Assembly (NCBI GenBank): GCA_934746015.1
Contig: CAKVEW010000013.1
Span: 1-64,000, forward strand
Origin: an uncultured Clostridium sp.
GTDB lineage: Bacteria; Bacillota; Clostridia; Clostridiales; Clostridiaceae
Length of the DNA stretch: 64,000 nucleotides
Direction of reading: 5' to 3'
The first letter of the stretch is position 1. Every line of letters starts with the position of its first letter. Of the stretch, positions 45,932-53,737 are shown one piece after another. The notes under the pieces are model-generated. The model was given only the letters and a program-made list of their open reading frames with translations, searched no databases and was not told the DNA's origin. A program made the translations under genes and the position numbers.

Positions 45932-45955
45932 ATTTCGTAACTACATATACGAAAT
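45932..45955. other. Inverted repeat in the terL-portal gap
   Basis: ATTTCGTA (45932-45939) and TACGAAAT (45948-45955) flank eight bases just upstream of the portal gene. The 161-bp gap (45911-46071) has no gene. It could be an operator or an RNA element affecting portal expression; no assignment. Confidence 0.35.
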
Positions 45956-46071
45956 AGTAATTTTTATAATTATTGTTTAGTTTTAATAAACACATTTTAT
46001 TATTTTCATATCTTACAAATGGCTTAAATAGGTTATTTATTTAGTATTCGTTAAAACAAAATTTAGCGAAA

Positions 46072-47508
46072 TTATCTTAATCCTAATTTAGCCTTACTTC
46101 CTATTTTTACTTTTCTCTTATTATTAAATTGTTCTGCTATGCCTGTAGTTGCATCTGGAGCATCATCATGCTTATTTTTACCCTCTCTTTGATACTTAAC
46201 CATTGCTTTATAATAATCAGGCCATTTATCCCTCCAATTTACTGGATAATAAATATGCTCCATTATCCAACTACTATTAGAAAGTATTCTAGCAGTTTTA
46301 TTCTCACTTTGATGAAACCAATCTATCTTAGTCTTATTACTATTAAATACTTCCTTAAGTATTCTTTCTACACTTCTAGCAAATCCTCTACCACCATTAT
46401 TACTTTCAATTAATGCTCTATTTACTTGATGTTCTAAATATCTTTTAGCTGTTTCTTTTTCTGTTACCTCCATAGATTCTTTAGTATAATATATATCTAA
46501 AATATAAGCTTCTTTCTCATATTCTCCATAGATAATATTACATAAATAATCTTCTCCAGTATCCGCTGTATCACAATAAGCTTTAATTGAAGTGAATAAA
46601 ATATTACCTTTTTCATCCTTTGGTATCTCTATATATGTCTTAAATGATTTATATAAACAGCCTTTTAAATCTATTGGTTCCTGTTGATAGTTAGCTGATG
46701 CTATATCCTCTCCCATAGCCTTTCTCTTAGCTTCATAAGACTTTCTACTTAATACTTCCTCGCAAAGCATTGTTCCATCATCTTGTAATGCTTTCATACT
46801 TATATGTCTTATTTTAGTACATTGCTCTTTATAATGTTCTAGTGCTTTACCAGCTAAATCATCACTGGCCCATCTAGTCATTATAATTATTATCTTTCCA
46901 CCTTCTTCAAGTCTTGAAAGCATTGTATTAGTAAACCAATCCCAATGTTTTTCTTTAACAGTTTCATTGTAGGCTTCTTCTGCATTTTTAATTAAGTCAT
47001 CTATTATTAAAAGTGATGCTCCAAATCCTGTAGCTGTTCCAGTAGGTGAAGTAGCAAGATAATTGTTATATCCACCTTCTAAACTCCATAAATTCATGGC
47101 TCCATCACCTTGCTTTATTCTCACATTAGGAAATACATCACTAAATACTAGCTTATATTTATCAGCCTTTTCTTCTTGTATTGCATTTCTAACATTTTTT
47201 GAAAACATAGTAGATAATGTTTCATTATATGATCCTGTCATTATCTTTTCATTCTGATTCTTGCCAAGTACCCATTCAACAAATAGTGATGCTGTTCTTG
47301 ATTTTCCATGTCTAGGTGGTTCATTTATTATTAATACTTCACCATCACTTTCATAGAACCTTTGGAACTCATTACATAATTCAACTAGATATTTTCTATC
47401 TTCCTTGTAAAAGTCTGGTGCCATTAAATTGCAATAAAAAAAGAACTCACGCCTTGCAAGTTCACATTTAGCACCTAACTTTATTAATTTCTTATCCATC
47501 ATCTTCAC
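46072..47508 (-). CDS. Terminase large subunit
   Basis: A 478-residue packaging motor. The ATPase part has a Walker A of the terminase kind (EPPRHGKSR, about 63), Walker B LLIIDDLIKN (about 165) and a coupling segment IIIMTRWASDD. The RNase H-like nuclease part shows Asp in YCDTADTGED (about 313) and DDAPDATTG near the end. Its start overlaps the small subunit gene by 17 bases. Confidence 0.92.
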   Translation of the reverse strand: MKMMDKKLIKLGAKCELARREFFFYCNLMAPDFYKEDRKYLVELCNEFQRFYESDGEVLIINEPPRHGKSRTASLFVEWVLGKNQNEKIMTGSYNETLSTMFSKNVRNAIQEEKADKYKLVFSDVFPNVRIKQGDGAMNLWSLEGGYNNYLATSPTGTATGFGASLLIIDDLIKNAEEAYNETVKEKHWDWFTNTMLSRLEEGGKIIIIMTRWASDDLAGKALEHYKEQCTKIRHISMKALQDDGTMLCEEVLSRKSYEAKRKAMGEDIASANYQQEPIDLKGCLYKSFKTYIEIPKDEKGNILFTSIKAYCDTADTGEDYLCNIIYGEYEKEAYILDIYYTKESMEVTEKETAKRYLEHQVNRALIESNNGGRGFARSVERILKEVFNSNKTKIDWFHQSENKTARILSNSSWIMEHIYYPVNWRDKWPDYYKAMVKYQREGKNKHDDAPDATTGIAEQFNNKRKVKIGSKAKLGLR

Positions 47509-47971
47509 TAGCTATTTTTAATAACTCTTCCCTAGTTAATCCCTCGTATGGATTACTTATATTTCCACTATGTTCTATTTCTTTTCTATCTCTCCAATCT
47601 CCTGGCTTTCTATTCTTTAACCAAATAATCTGTGCAGTTGTATCTCCAACCACTTCTTTAGTAACTACTTTAGTAATTTTAAGCTCTTCTTCCCCAGTTT
47701 CTTTATCCTTAACTAATTCTTTAGTTACTTCATTATACTTATACCCTAATGCTCTCTTTAATAAAGCATTCTCTACTTCTATATCAACGACTTCCTTGCC
47801 CTTTTTAAGGCGTTCAGAAAGTTCAGTATGTTCATTCATATATTTATAGAATGTTACTTTACTAATACCTAAATTCTTAGCTATCTGTTCAATTGTGAGC
47901 CCATTTCTTGCCCACGCTTCTAACAATATTAATTTATCTTTAACAATAGATTCATACTTTGACTTCGCCAT
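47492..47971 (-). CDS. Terminase small subunit
   Basis: A 159-residue protein with an N-terminal helix-turn-helix (AWARNGLTIEQIAKNLGISKVTFYKYMNEH) for packaging-site recognition and a central helical region for assembly. It is coupled to the large subunit. Confidence 0.88.
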   Translation of the reverse strand: MAKSKYESIVKDKLILLEAWARNGLTIEQIAKNLGISKVTFYKYMNEHTELSERLKKGKEVVDIEVENALLKRALGYKYNEVTKELVKDKETGEEELKITKVVTKEVVGDTTAQIIWLKNRKPGDWRDRKEIEHSGNISNPYEGLTREELLKIASEDDG

Positions 47972-48011
47972 GAACTCACATCCTTTTAATATAATTTTTC
48001 TGAAATTCCTA

Positions 48012-48794
48012 TCACCTATATATTAACTCATATCCCTTTTCGCTAATGCACTTGTCCAAAAAATCTATTTCATCTAGAATCCAACTTCTTAGAAAATATA
48101 TTGCGTATACATTCAGTTCTAATACATCATTTCTTATGAACTGTAATTCTTTAAAGAACTTACTCATAATTAATACATTTTCTATATTAAGACTTTCATT
48201 TTTACATTCTTTTAATATACTTTTTTCTATTTCATATAAATTTTTCTTATTCTTATTACTTAAAACACCGTTATTATGTATAATAGCATGCCTAAACTCT
48301 CTTAATTCTTTATATAAGTTGAATGCTAAAGTTGGTGTAGTAAATTTATCCTTGGTTTTTTTTATTTTAAAATAATTAATAAAATAATCTATTATAGTAT
48401 CATTTCTCCAACTATTTCTAATTTTATTTTCTATTTGATTTTCTTCATACTTATCACACTTTAACATTTCTTCATATAATTCTTCTAGACATGCATCAAA
48501 AATAGATATTAATTCGCCAATAAAATTATTGCTTAGCACTTTTAATAATTTTGACGTATATTCAATAACTAAATCTTCTTTATCAAAAGTTATATCAGTA
48601 TCAAATATCTTTTTAAATTCTAATGGAATATTTCGAGTAGTAGATAATATCATATCATATTCAAGATTTTTGTATCTATCACTAGCAATACTACATGCAT
48701 TTAATAATAACGCATATTCGCTATATAACTGTATTATTCTGTTGCGATATTTCTCCAATACTTTTTTACAATCGATTATCAATTTTTTATCCAT
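48012..48794 (-). CDS. HEPN-domain protein, candidate phage-borne defence or toxin
   Basis: A 260-residue alpha-helical protein with an R-x4-H pair in LREFRHAIIHNNGVLS (about 168-182), the catalytic signature of HEPN RNases such as RiboL-PSP-HEPN/MAE_28990-like proteins. It sits between the ncRNA/tRNA stretch and terminase, a common place for morons, and has GGGGGCGTAGGG before ATG. Many HEPN proteins act in abortive infection; here it may exclude other phages. The family is read from the motif only. Confidence 0.6.
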   Translation of the reverse strand: MDKKLIIDCKKVLEKYRNRIIQLYSEYALLLNACSIASDRYKNLEYDMILSTTRNIPLEFKKIFDTDITFDKEDLVIEYTSKLLKVLSNNFIGELISIFDACLEELYEEMLKCDKYEENQIENKIRNSWRNDTIIDYFINYFKIKKTKDKFTTPTLAFNLYKELREFRHAIIHNNGVLSNKNKKNLYEIEKSILKECKNESLNIENVLIMSKFFKELQFIRNDVLELNVYAIYFLRSWILDEIDFLDKCISEKGYELIYR

Positions 48795-48841
48795 CCCTAC
48801 GCCCCCTCACTACCAATTTTATACTTATTTGTAAAATATGT

Positions 48842-48872
48842 AAAGCACTTAATCATTTTAGCTAAGTGCTTT
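48842..48872. terminator. Hairpin ending the tRNA/ncRNA stretch
   Basis: AAAGCACTTA and TAAGTGCTTT pair perfectly around 11 bases. Flanking A and T runs allow action in either direction. It belongs loosely to the AGCAC hairpin family of this prophage. Confidence 0.65.
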
Positions 48873-48879
48873 TCTATAA

Positions 48880-49150
48880 AAGGGTATTGAGAATTTATGA
48901 GAGAGATTTTAGTGTATTTTGGAACTCCATTGGTTTCACACTCAACACCTATCCATTAAGTTAATCCCATAATCTCTAAGGTAATTAACTTAACCCTCGC
49001 CTGCATAAACAAGCCCCAGAAGGATATTACTACTTCATTATCTATTTCGGCTATGTGCCTGTAGGTAAGGACTTATCGCCTGTCAATAGATTATTTGCTT
49101 CACTCGTTTTATACCTTAACCTACGGTAGTATAAAAGTCATAGTTAGCTT
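48880..49150 (-). ncRNA. Candidate structured noncoding RNA next to the phage tRNA
   Basis: About 270 bases without a gene, less AT-rich than its surroundings. On the minus strand several helices are visible: TTTTATAC/GTATAAAA (49136-49107), whose loop GTAGGTTAAG can pair with CCTTACCTAC (49070-49061) as a pseudoknot; GCTTG/CAGGC (49014-48999); a perfect TTAAGTTAAT/ATTAACTTAA (48993-48956); and GGTGTTGAG/CTCAATACC (48949-48883) enclosing inner pairings. It lies directly past tRNA-Asn and ends at a terminator. No known family was recognised. Large ornate phage RNAs such as GOLLD and ROOL often sit beside tRNAs, which is the only parallel offered. Confidence 0.5.
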
Positions 49151-49151
49151 A

Positions 49152-49226
49152 TGGCGAAGATAGTAAGAATTGAACTTTACATATATAGGTTAACAGCCTA
49201 TTGTTCTACCATTGAACTATATCTTC
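49152..49226 (-). tRNA. tRNA-Asn (GTT), prophage-encoded
   Basis: Cloverleaf on minus: acceptor GAAGATA/TATCTTC, D arm GTTC-AATGGTA-GAAC, anticodon arm ATAGG-CTGTTAA-CCTAT with anticodon GTT, T loop TTCAATT, discriminator G and an encoded CCA. The T stem (TAAAG/CTTAC) pairs fully only with a bulged base, which is irregular. The encoded CCA and intact anticodon arm suggest a usable tRNA. The flanking phage genes show it belongs to the prophage. Confidence 0.85.
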
Positions 49227-49232
49227 ACATTA

Positions 49233-49255
49233 CACCTACCATGAAAGGGTAGGTG
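49233..49255. other. Hairpin just upstream of tRNA-Asn
   Basis: CACCTACC and GGTAGGTG pair perfectly around seven bases, six bases before the tRNA 5' end. It lacks a T-run and may aid processing of the leader. Confidence 0.4.
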
Positions 49256-49369
49256 CTATTAATATAGGAGGTCAATCCATGATGAAAAACCCTGTCCTAG
49301 TTTTCCATAATATAATTATAAAGTATCTTACTATTATAAAATTCTCATGTTTTTCTCAAAACCTTCTCA

Positions 49370-49885
49370 TTATTTTATGATATTCATAAAGTTAGCTACA
49401 TTCTCTACTATCTCTTCTCTTATTCTATATACTGTTGCTACTGCCATATTCATTTTTTGAGATATTGCTATAACTCTTGCTTTATCACTATACTTTAATT
49501 CTAAGAATCTTTTACTTTCTTCATTAAGCATATTTATATTAAATTCCATATTACTTATATAGTTTTCTAATTCTCTTTTCTTAGCTTTAGTCTTTAGTAT
49601 TTGCTTTATTATCTTAACTCTTTCTCTTTCTAATCTATCTATTTCATTTATTATTTCTTGCTCTGCATAGCTTGTACCAGTAGATGATGTTTGTACCCTT
49701 TCAGATATTCCTGCTCCATTTTGGTAAGGATCTATTCTAATGTTAGTATGCCTTATATCATACTCTATAACATCTTTATGATATTCTAGCCTTGCTATCT
49801 TTTCATTCAGTCCAAATAGATATTTCTTATTTTCATAATATCTATATAACTTTCCTTCTGTCTTTCTAAATAGTTCTTTATCCAC
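49370..49885 (-). CDS. ArpU/RinA-type late transcription regulator
   Basis: About 171 residues: a long coiled-coil region (RLERERVKIIKQILKTKAKKRELENYISNME) followed by a sigma-like HTH (LNEESKRFLELKYSDKARVIAISQKMNMAVATVYRIREEIVENVANFM). Such proteins activate late genes or terminase in Firmicute phages, and it lies at the early/late junction. GTG 49885 is chosen, with AAGGGGG six bases upstream; the frame is open 16 codons further. Confidence 0.8.
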   Translation of the reverse strand: MDKELFRKTEGKLYRYYENKKYLFGLNEKIARLEYHKDVIEYDIRHTNIRIDPYQNGAGISERVQTSSTGTSYAEQEIINEIDRLERERVKIIKQILKTKAKKRELENYISNMEFNINMLNEESKRFLELKYSDKARVIAISQKMNMAVATVYRIREEIVENVANFMNIIK

Positions 49886-50023
49886 ATTATTCCCCCTTAA
49901 GTATATTTTTATTTGTTTTTGTTCTATTAGCATTATTTTATAATAGTCTTACTTTTTATGAATAAAGTTTTTACTTTTCGAACATACTAATTAATATAAA
50001 CTGAATACTGGAGGTGGAATGTA

Positions 50024-50113
50024 ATGAGTAAGGCACCACAATATTCTATAACAGACATTTTATACTCTGTTATAGTAATATTAGCTTTAATATTAATTAT
50101 TAAACTTATATAG
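50024..50113 (+). CDS. 29-residue membrane peptide on the opposite strand
   Basis: GGAGGTGG precedes ATG 50024. The product is MSKAPQYSITDILYSVIVIL followed by a further hydrophobic run to KLI: one membrane helix with a short polar N-terminus. It runs against the surrounding early genes and a plus-strand terminator follows at 50208. Function unknown. Confidence 0.5.
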   Translation: MSKAPQYSITDILYSVIVILALILIIKLI

Positions 50114-50207
50114 CCCTCATATACCTAGGTAGTTAATTACTTCTTGGGTATAGAGAAAACTTAGATTAATAATTAACTAAATAACTCATTAACATCCACT
50201 CTTTAAA

Positions 50208-50234
50208 GGAGCTAGTAATAGCTCCCTTTTTATT
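50208..50234 (+). terminator. Terminator after the small plus-strand gene
   Basis: GGAGCTA-GTAA-TAGCTCC followed by CTTTTTATTT on the plus strand. Confidence 0.75.
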
Positions 50235-50238
50235 TAAA

Positions 50239-50325
50239 TTATTCTTTTTTATCCCCTTTAGTAGCTTTATATACAAATAACCATCACAACAATAATCCTA
50301 TTAACCATATAAAAACTAATCTCAT
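50239..50325 (-). pseudogene. Small membrane protein frame with in-frame TGA
   Basis: ATG 50325 with AAGGAAG upstream opens MRLVFIWLIGLLL, stops at TGA, then continues in frame as WLFVYKATKGDKKE to TAA. With the TGA read through it would be a 28-residue, single-helix protein with a charged tail, much like the chromosomal one at 24015. It is either a nonsense-broken copy or a 13-residue peptide. Confidence 0.4.
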
Positions 50326-50349
50326 AAGTTACTTCCTTATCCCTCTAAT

Positions 50350-51150
50350 CTATATTTTTGAAAATACCTTTTTAAATTCTCTACAGAAATTTTCTAATTC
50401 TTCTATATTACTAAATGCTATCTTATATCCTTCATTTTCTAGTGCAACTCCTAAGCCTGTTTTTGCATTATATACTCCATTAGCTCCTTTTACTTTAATC
50501 TCTTTTATTACTACTTCCTCTAATACTTCTAATCCATCAAATTCTTTATTAACTACCATTTGTCCAGCTTCGGGAGTATGCTTTTTCTCTATGTCCTTTT
50601 TTAATTGCCTTGAAAGTTCCTCTGAAACCTTCTTAGCTTCTTCCTTTTTTACTACAGTCTTAATTTTTTTTGTATCTTCTAAAATATAAGCTGCTGCATC
50701 TTCAATTTCTATCTCTTCCTGTATTTTCCCGTAAGCATTATTTATTGCAGTTTTGCTTAGCTTAGGAAATTTGAAAATTGTTTCTTTAATAACATCTTGT
50801 CTAGATTTTCCACTTCTTATCAATTCACCCATAAACACTTTAACTTCTTCTTGTAACTTTGCCATATCAATATTCTCCTTCTCTAATAATTTAATTTTCT
50901 CTTGGTCCTCTATCATAAAATTAGACATTATATCCTGGATTCTCTTTATTTCTTTAAAACTCCAACCTTCATTTACTAAAACTGCTGAAAAACTTCTATC
51001 TATTAGGTTCAATGCTTCTTCAGCTTTAGTCTTAGCAATTTTATTAATAATTTCATTTATCTTAAGTACTTCCTTCTCTGGCAACTTCCTTAAAATATTC
51101 ATATCCTTTTCTATCTCACGTTCTCTTTTTCTTCTTTCCTGTCTATTCAC
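50350..51150 (-). CDS. Early-region phage protein, unknown function
   Basis: A 266-residue protein with a very charged N-terminus (NRQERRKREREIEKDMNILRKLPEKEVLKINEIINKIAKTKAEEAL), a helical region with AINNAYGKIQEEIEIED and a beta-like C-terminus (NGVYNAKTGLGVALENEGYKIAFSNIEELENFCREFK). It follows ssb in the early operon. No family is recognised; a DNA-associated role is guessed from the charge only. Confidence 0.6.
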   Translation of the reverse strand: MNRQERRKREREIEKDMNILRKLPEKEVLKINEIINKIAKTKAEEALNLIDRSFSAVLVNEGWSFKEIKRIQDIMSNFMIEDQEKIKLLEKENIDMAKLQEEVKVFMGELIRSGKSRQDVIKETIFKFPKLSKTAINNAYGKIQEEIEIEDAAAYILEDTKKIKTVVKKEEAKKVSEELSRQLKKDIEKKHTPEAGQMVVNKEFDGLEVLEEVVIKEIKVKGANGVYNAKTGLGVALENEGYKIAFSNIEELENFCREFKKVFSKI

Positions 51151-51163
51151 TTATCATCTCCCC

Positions 51164-51571
51164 CTAAAAAGGCATATCTCCATCTTCTACAGGAGTCATA
51201 TCTTCTTCAAAATTACTATCTCGGTTAAAACTGTTAGATGTTCCATCTTGATTATTATTAGCTTGTCCACTTCCTATAAATTCAAATGAATCCACTACTA
51301 TATCTGTTGTATATCTCTTAGTTCCATCCTTAGCATCATAACTACCTGTTCTTATACTTCCTGTTACTGCTAATTGCCTTCCCTTTGTTAGATATTGTGC
51401 TATTGTTTCTCCAGTCTTACCAAAGGCTATACAGTTAATAAAATCTGTTTCATCCTTTTTGAAAGGTCTTGTTACTGCTAGAGTAAATCTTGTTACTGCA
51501 GTTCCTGTTCCTGCTGCATAGTTTAACTCTGGATCCTTTGTTAATCTTCCAATTAAAATTACTTTGTTCAT
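51164..51571 (-). CDS. ssb: Single-stranded DNA-binding protein
   Basis: A 135-residue OB-fold protein (MNKVILIGRLTKDPELNY, FINCIAFGKTGETIAQYLTKGRQLAVTGSIRTGSY) with an acidic tail ending DGDMPF, the usual docking tip for partner proteins. It would coat phage ssDNA during replication and RecT-driven recombination. Confidence 0.93.
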   Translation of the reverse strand: MNKVILIGRLTKDPELNYAAGTGTAVTRFTLAVTRPFKKDETDFINCIAFGKTGETIAQYLTKGRQLAVTGSIRTGSYDAKDGTKRYTTDIVVDSFEFIGSGQANNNQDGTSNSFNRDSNFEEDMTPVEDGDMPF

Positions 51572-51763
51572 CTATTCCACCTCGATACTTTCTGCATTTC
51601 TTGATAATATCTTTACAATTTCTGTTGCACATTTCTTGCAATAACTTTTTTCTTCAACTATATTTAGAACCTTAAATTCTAAATCAAGTGTTGCTCTATT
51701 TAGACAATGTCCATTTTCACATAACCCTAAGAATTTTTTAGCTTTTAAAACTGTTCTATTCAT
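51572..51763 (-). CDS. Small Cys-rich phage protein
   Basis: A 63-residue protein with LCENGHCLNRA and YCKKCATEIV, a likely zinc-binding pair of knuckles. It overlaps the RuvC-like gene by 8 bases and abuts ssb, so the three are coupled. Function unknown. Confidence 0.65.
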   Translation of the reverse strand: MNRTVLKAKKFLGLCENGHCLNRATLDLEFKVLNIVEEKSYCKKCATEIVKILSRNAESIEVE

Positions 51764-52250
51764 TCTCTAACCCACCTTTCAAATACATATCATAGTAAGT
51801 TACTCCTACTGCATAAGCTTGCCATATATCTTTTTTAAATCCATAAAACCACCCTGGTTCTTTCTTAGTTCCTTTACCCTTGTTAGGTGTATTAGGAGCA
51901 AATCTATCTATTAAAGCTTGTACTATATTACTATCTTTAGCTTTCATACTATTGCATAAGTTCATCTTTTCATCTTTTCTGTAGATATATTGAGGATTTA
52001 TATCCCACTTTTTAGCTGCTTGTATAAATCTTCCTATCCATACACAAGTTTCAAATACACTTTGTCCGACTGCCATTCCATAACTTGCTATCATTTCTAT
52101 TGCTATATATTTTCCATCTTGCCAGGCAAAGAATTCTATAATATATAGAATTTCTTCATTATCGACTTTTCCTTTTTTACTTATGCTTAAGTCATCATTT
52201 AGTATTACATATCCACTTTCTTCATTTCCTGGATCTATTGCTAATATCAT
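51756..52250 (-). CDS. RuvC-like Holliday junction resolvase
   Basis: A 164-residue RNase H-fold protein. MILAIDPGNEESGYVIL carries the first catalytic Asp (5 or 6), IAIEMIASYG the Glu (about 60), and a C-terminal KKDIWQAYAVGVTYYD region supplies the last Asp. It would resolve recombination junctions before packaging. Confidence 0.8.
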   Translation of the reverse strand: MILAIDPGNEESGYVILNDDLSISKKGKVDNEEILYIIEFFAWQDGKYIAIEMIASYGMAVGQSVFETCVWIGRFIQAAKKWDINPQYIYRKDEKMNLCNSMKAKDSNIVQALIDRFAPNTPNKGKGTKKEPGWFYGFKKDIWQAYAVGVTYYDMYLKGGLENE

Positions 52251-52271
52251 CTGCTCACCTTCTTATTATTA

Positions 52272-52291
52272 AGAGGGGAATTAACCCCTCT
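52272..52291 (-). terminator. Hairpin after the early 241-residue gene
   Basis: AGAGGGG-TTAATT-CCCCTCT on the minus strand, followed by TAATAATAAG. The tail is weak, so it may attenuate rather than stop transcription. Confidence 0.45.
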
Positions 52292-52296
52292 CTTCA

Positions 52297-53022
52297 TTAA
52301 GCTATTATTTGAATGTTTTCTAGTTCTTTTAATTCTTCTTGTAAGTATTCTTTTATATTTAGAATTGCTTTATTTCTCCAAGCTCCTCCATCAGCTTCAA
52401 ATATTGCTGCTTTTGGCCCTTCTTGCATTCTAAATATAAACTTACTTATTGGTTGCTCTACTTCTGGGAATGTTCTATAAGGTGCTAACTCTACTGGATT
52501 AGGTACTATAGCTTGTCCTACACTTGCTACACCTGTTTTAACTGTTACTTGTTGACTTACTCCATCATCACCAGTAGTCTTTACTGCTTCATCTTGAATT
52601 AACCCTGTGTATTTTAATAATGTTGCCTTAGTTCCTACATCAACAAATGCACTTTGTAGCATAATGTTAAATTGCTCTGTTCCTAAAAATCTGTCATAAA
52701 CTACATTGTTAGGTAGTATTGCTTCTGCTGATATAAATCCTTCTCTTTCCCTATCTTTGTTTAAAGGACTATATAAAGCTACTTTATTAGGTGATTTAAC
52801 TTGTATTAATAATTTTTCTGGTAACTTATCAATATTGGATTTAATATAATCAACTAATCCTGTTAATGTTGACACTGATAATGCTTCTGCCTTAGCTTCT
52901 GTTACTCTACTTAATCTTTCCTTTGTAAATGTTCCTTGTGCTAATTCTACTATTGGTTCCTTTTCCATTCCTAAACCTACTAAATACTCTAATGCTTCTT
53001 TGTTTTCCATTTTTAAATCCAT
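52297..53022 (-). CDS. Early phage protein, DUF2303-like
   Basis: A 241-residue protein (SVSTLTGLVDYIKSNIDKL, LLIQVKSPNKVALYSPLNKDREREGFISAEAILPNNVVYDRFLGTEQF...) with an overall look of the DUF2303/YfdQ family, common near phage recombination genes. A precise role is unknown. It follows the replication-terminator-like gene. Confidence 0.6.
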   Translation of the reverse strand: MDLKMENKEALEYLVGLGMEKEPIVELAQGTFTKERLSRVTEAKAEALSVSTLTGLVDYIKSNIDKLPEKLLIQVKSPNKVALYSPLNKDREREGFISAEAILPNNVVYDRFLGTEQFNIMLQSAFVDVGTKATLLKYTGLIQDEAVKTTGDDGVSQQVTVKTGVASVGQAIVPNPVELAPYRTFPEVEQPISKFIFRMQEGPKAAIFEADGGAWRNKAILNIKEYLQEELKELENIQIIA

Positions 53023-53040
53023 CCTTTTTTTATTTAATGT

Positions 53041-53060
53041 GCAAGGTTTAAGCCCCTTGC
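53041..53060. other. Hairpin between early genes
   Basis: GCAAGG and CCTTGC pair around eight bases between two early genes. It lacks a T-run and may be a processing or attenuation site. Confidence 0.35.
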
Positions 53061-53080
53061 CATGGCTATATTAAAAATAA

Positions 53081-53473
53081 TTATTTAACTAATCTAATTC
53101 CATCTAAATCTATTTCTTTTTCTTCTGCAGTAGTTATTACTTCTCCAGTTTCTTCATCCACCCTCATTGCACTTTGTCCTGGTATTTGCTTCTTGTATTC
53201 ACTTGCTAATACTCCACCTTTTCCATCTGTTCCAATTACTATTTTTGCTGCTAACGCTTTGCTAGGTGCCAATTTAGTTTTTGCTACTATAGTTACCTCT
53301 GTAAGTTCTCTATCTTCTCCAGTTGCTAATGTCATATCTACAGTTAATTTCCTTTTTGTTTTCCAATCTGTATTAGGATCTGTTATATTTGCTAGTACCT
53401 CCCTTAAAGCCATATTCACCTTTTCTGCTAATGCTCCATCTGCAAATGTTTCTAAGTTTATAAACTTTTCCAT
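53081..53473 (-). CDS. Phage replication terminator-like protein
   Basis: About 130 residues (EKFINLETFADGALAEKVNMALREVLANITDPNTDWKTKRKLTVDMTL), a common clostridial and staphylococcal phage protein usually labelled replication terminator protein. The label is historical; function is unproven. ATG 53473 is chosen over one two codons earlier. Confidence 0.65.
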   Translation of the reverse strand: MEKFINLETFADGALAEKVNMALREVLANITDPNTDWKTKRKLTVDMTLATGEDRELTEVTIVAKTKLAPSKALAAKIVIGTDGKGGVLASEYKKQIPGQSAMRVDEETGEVITTAEEKEIDLDGIRLVK

Positions 53474-53560
53474 AATCATTCTCCTTTATATTTATTATTA
53501 TTTGATTTTCAATTGATAAAATATAGTTGTACATATTGCTCTTTATATATCTAAATCTAC

Positions 53561-53728
53561 TTATCTATAACACTTCGCTCTAATCCTATATTTCTTTTTA
53601 TTAGTTCTTATCCTGTTCTCTGCTAAAAAACTTTCCGCTTCCAGCTTTCCCTTTTCTCTTAAGTACTTTCTTCTTTCAAATTCTTTTAATGTTTCAATCA
53701 TCCATTCGTGAGGTGTTAACTTACTCAT
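53561..53728 (-). CDS. 55-residue basic phage protein
   Basis: ATG 53728 follows GGGGG and opens MSKLTPHEWMIETLKEFERR, followed by a helical, strongly basic stretch ending IRAKCYR. It lies ten bases past the replication protein gene. The charge suggests nucleic-acid contact. Not recognised. Confidence 0.55.
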   Translation of the reverse strand: MSKLTPHEWMIETLKEFERRKYLREKGKLEAESFLAENRIRTNKKKYRIRAKCYR

Positions 53729-53737
53729 ATTAACCCC

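Noticed and set aside
48880..49150. More tRNA genes beside tRNA-Asn
   Set aside because: No second cloverleaf with acceptor pairing, T loop and CCA could be built; only irregular helices are present.
49279..49380. 33-residue plus-strand frame with an AGGAGG-like site
   Set aside because: Despite AGGAGG before ATG, it runs into the 3' end of the late regulator gene, lacks a terminator and has no protein-like pattern. The AGGAGG may be chance or belong to an RNA structure.
50753..51289. 178-residue plus-strand frame
   Set aside because: It spans ssb and its neighbour in antisense, ends without signals and is rich in Ser/Leu/Ile as expected for a shadow.
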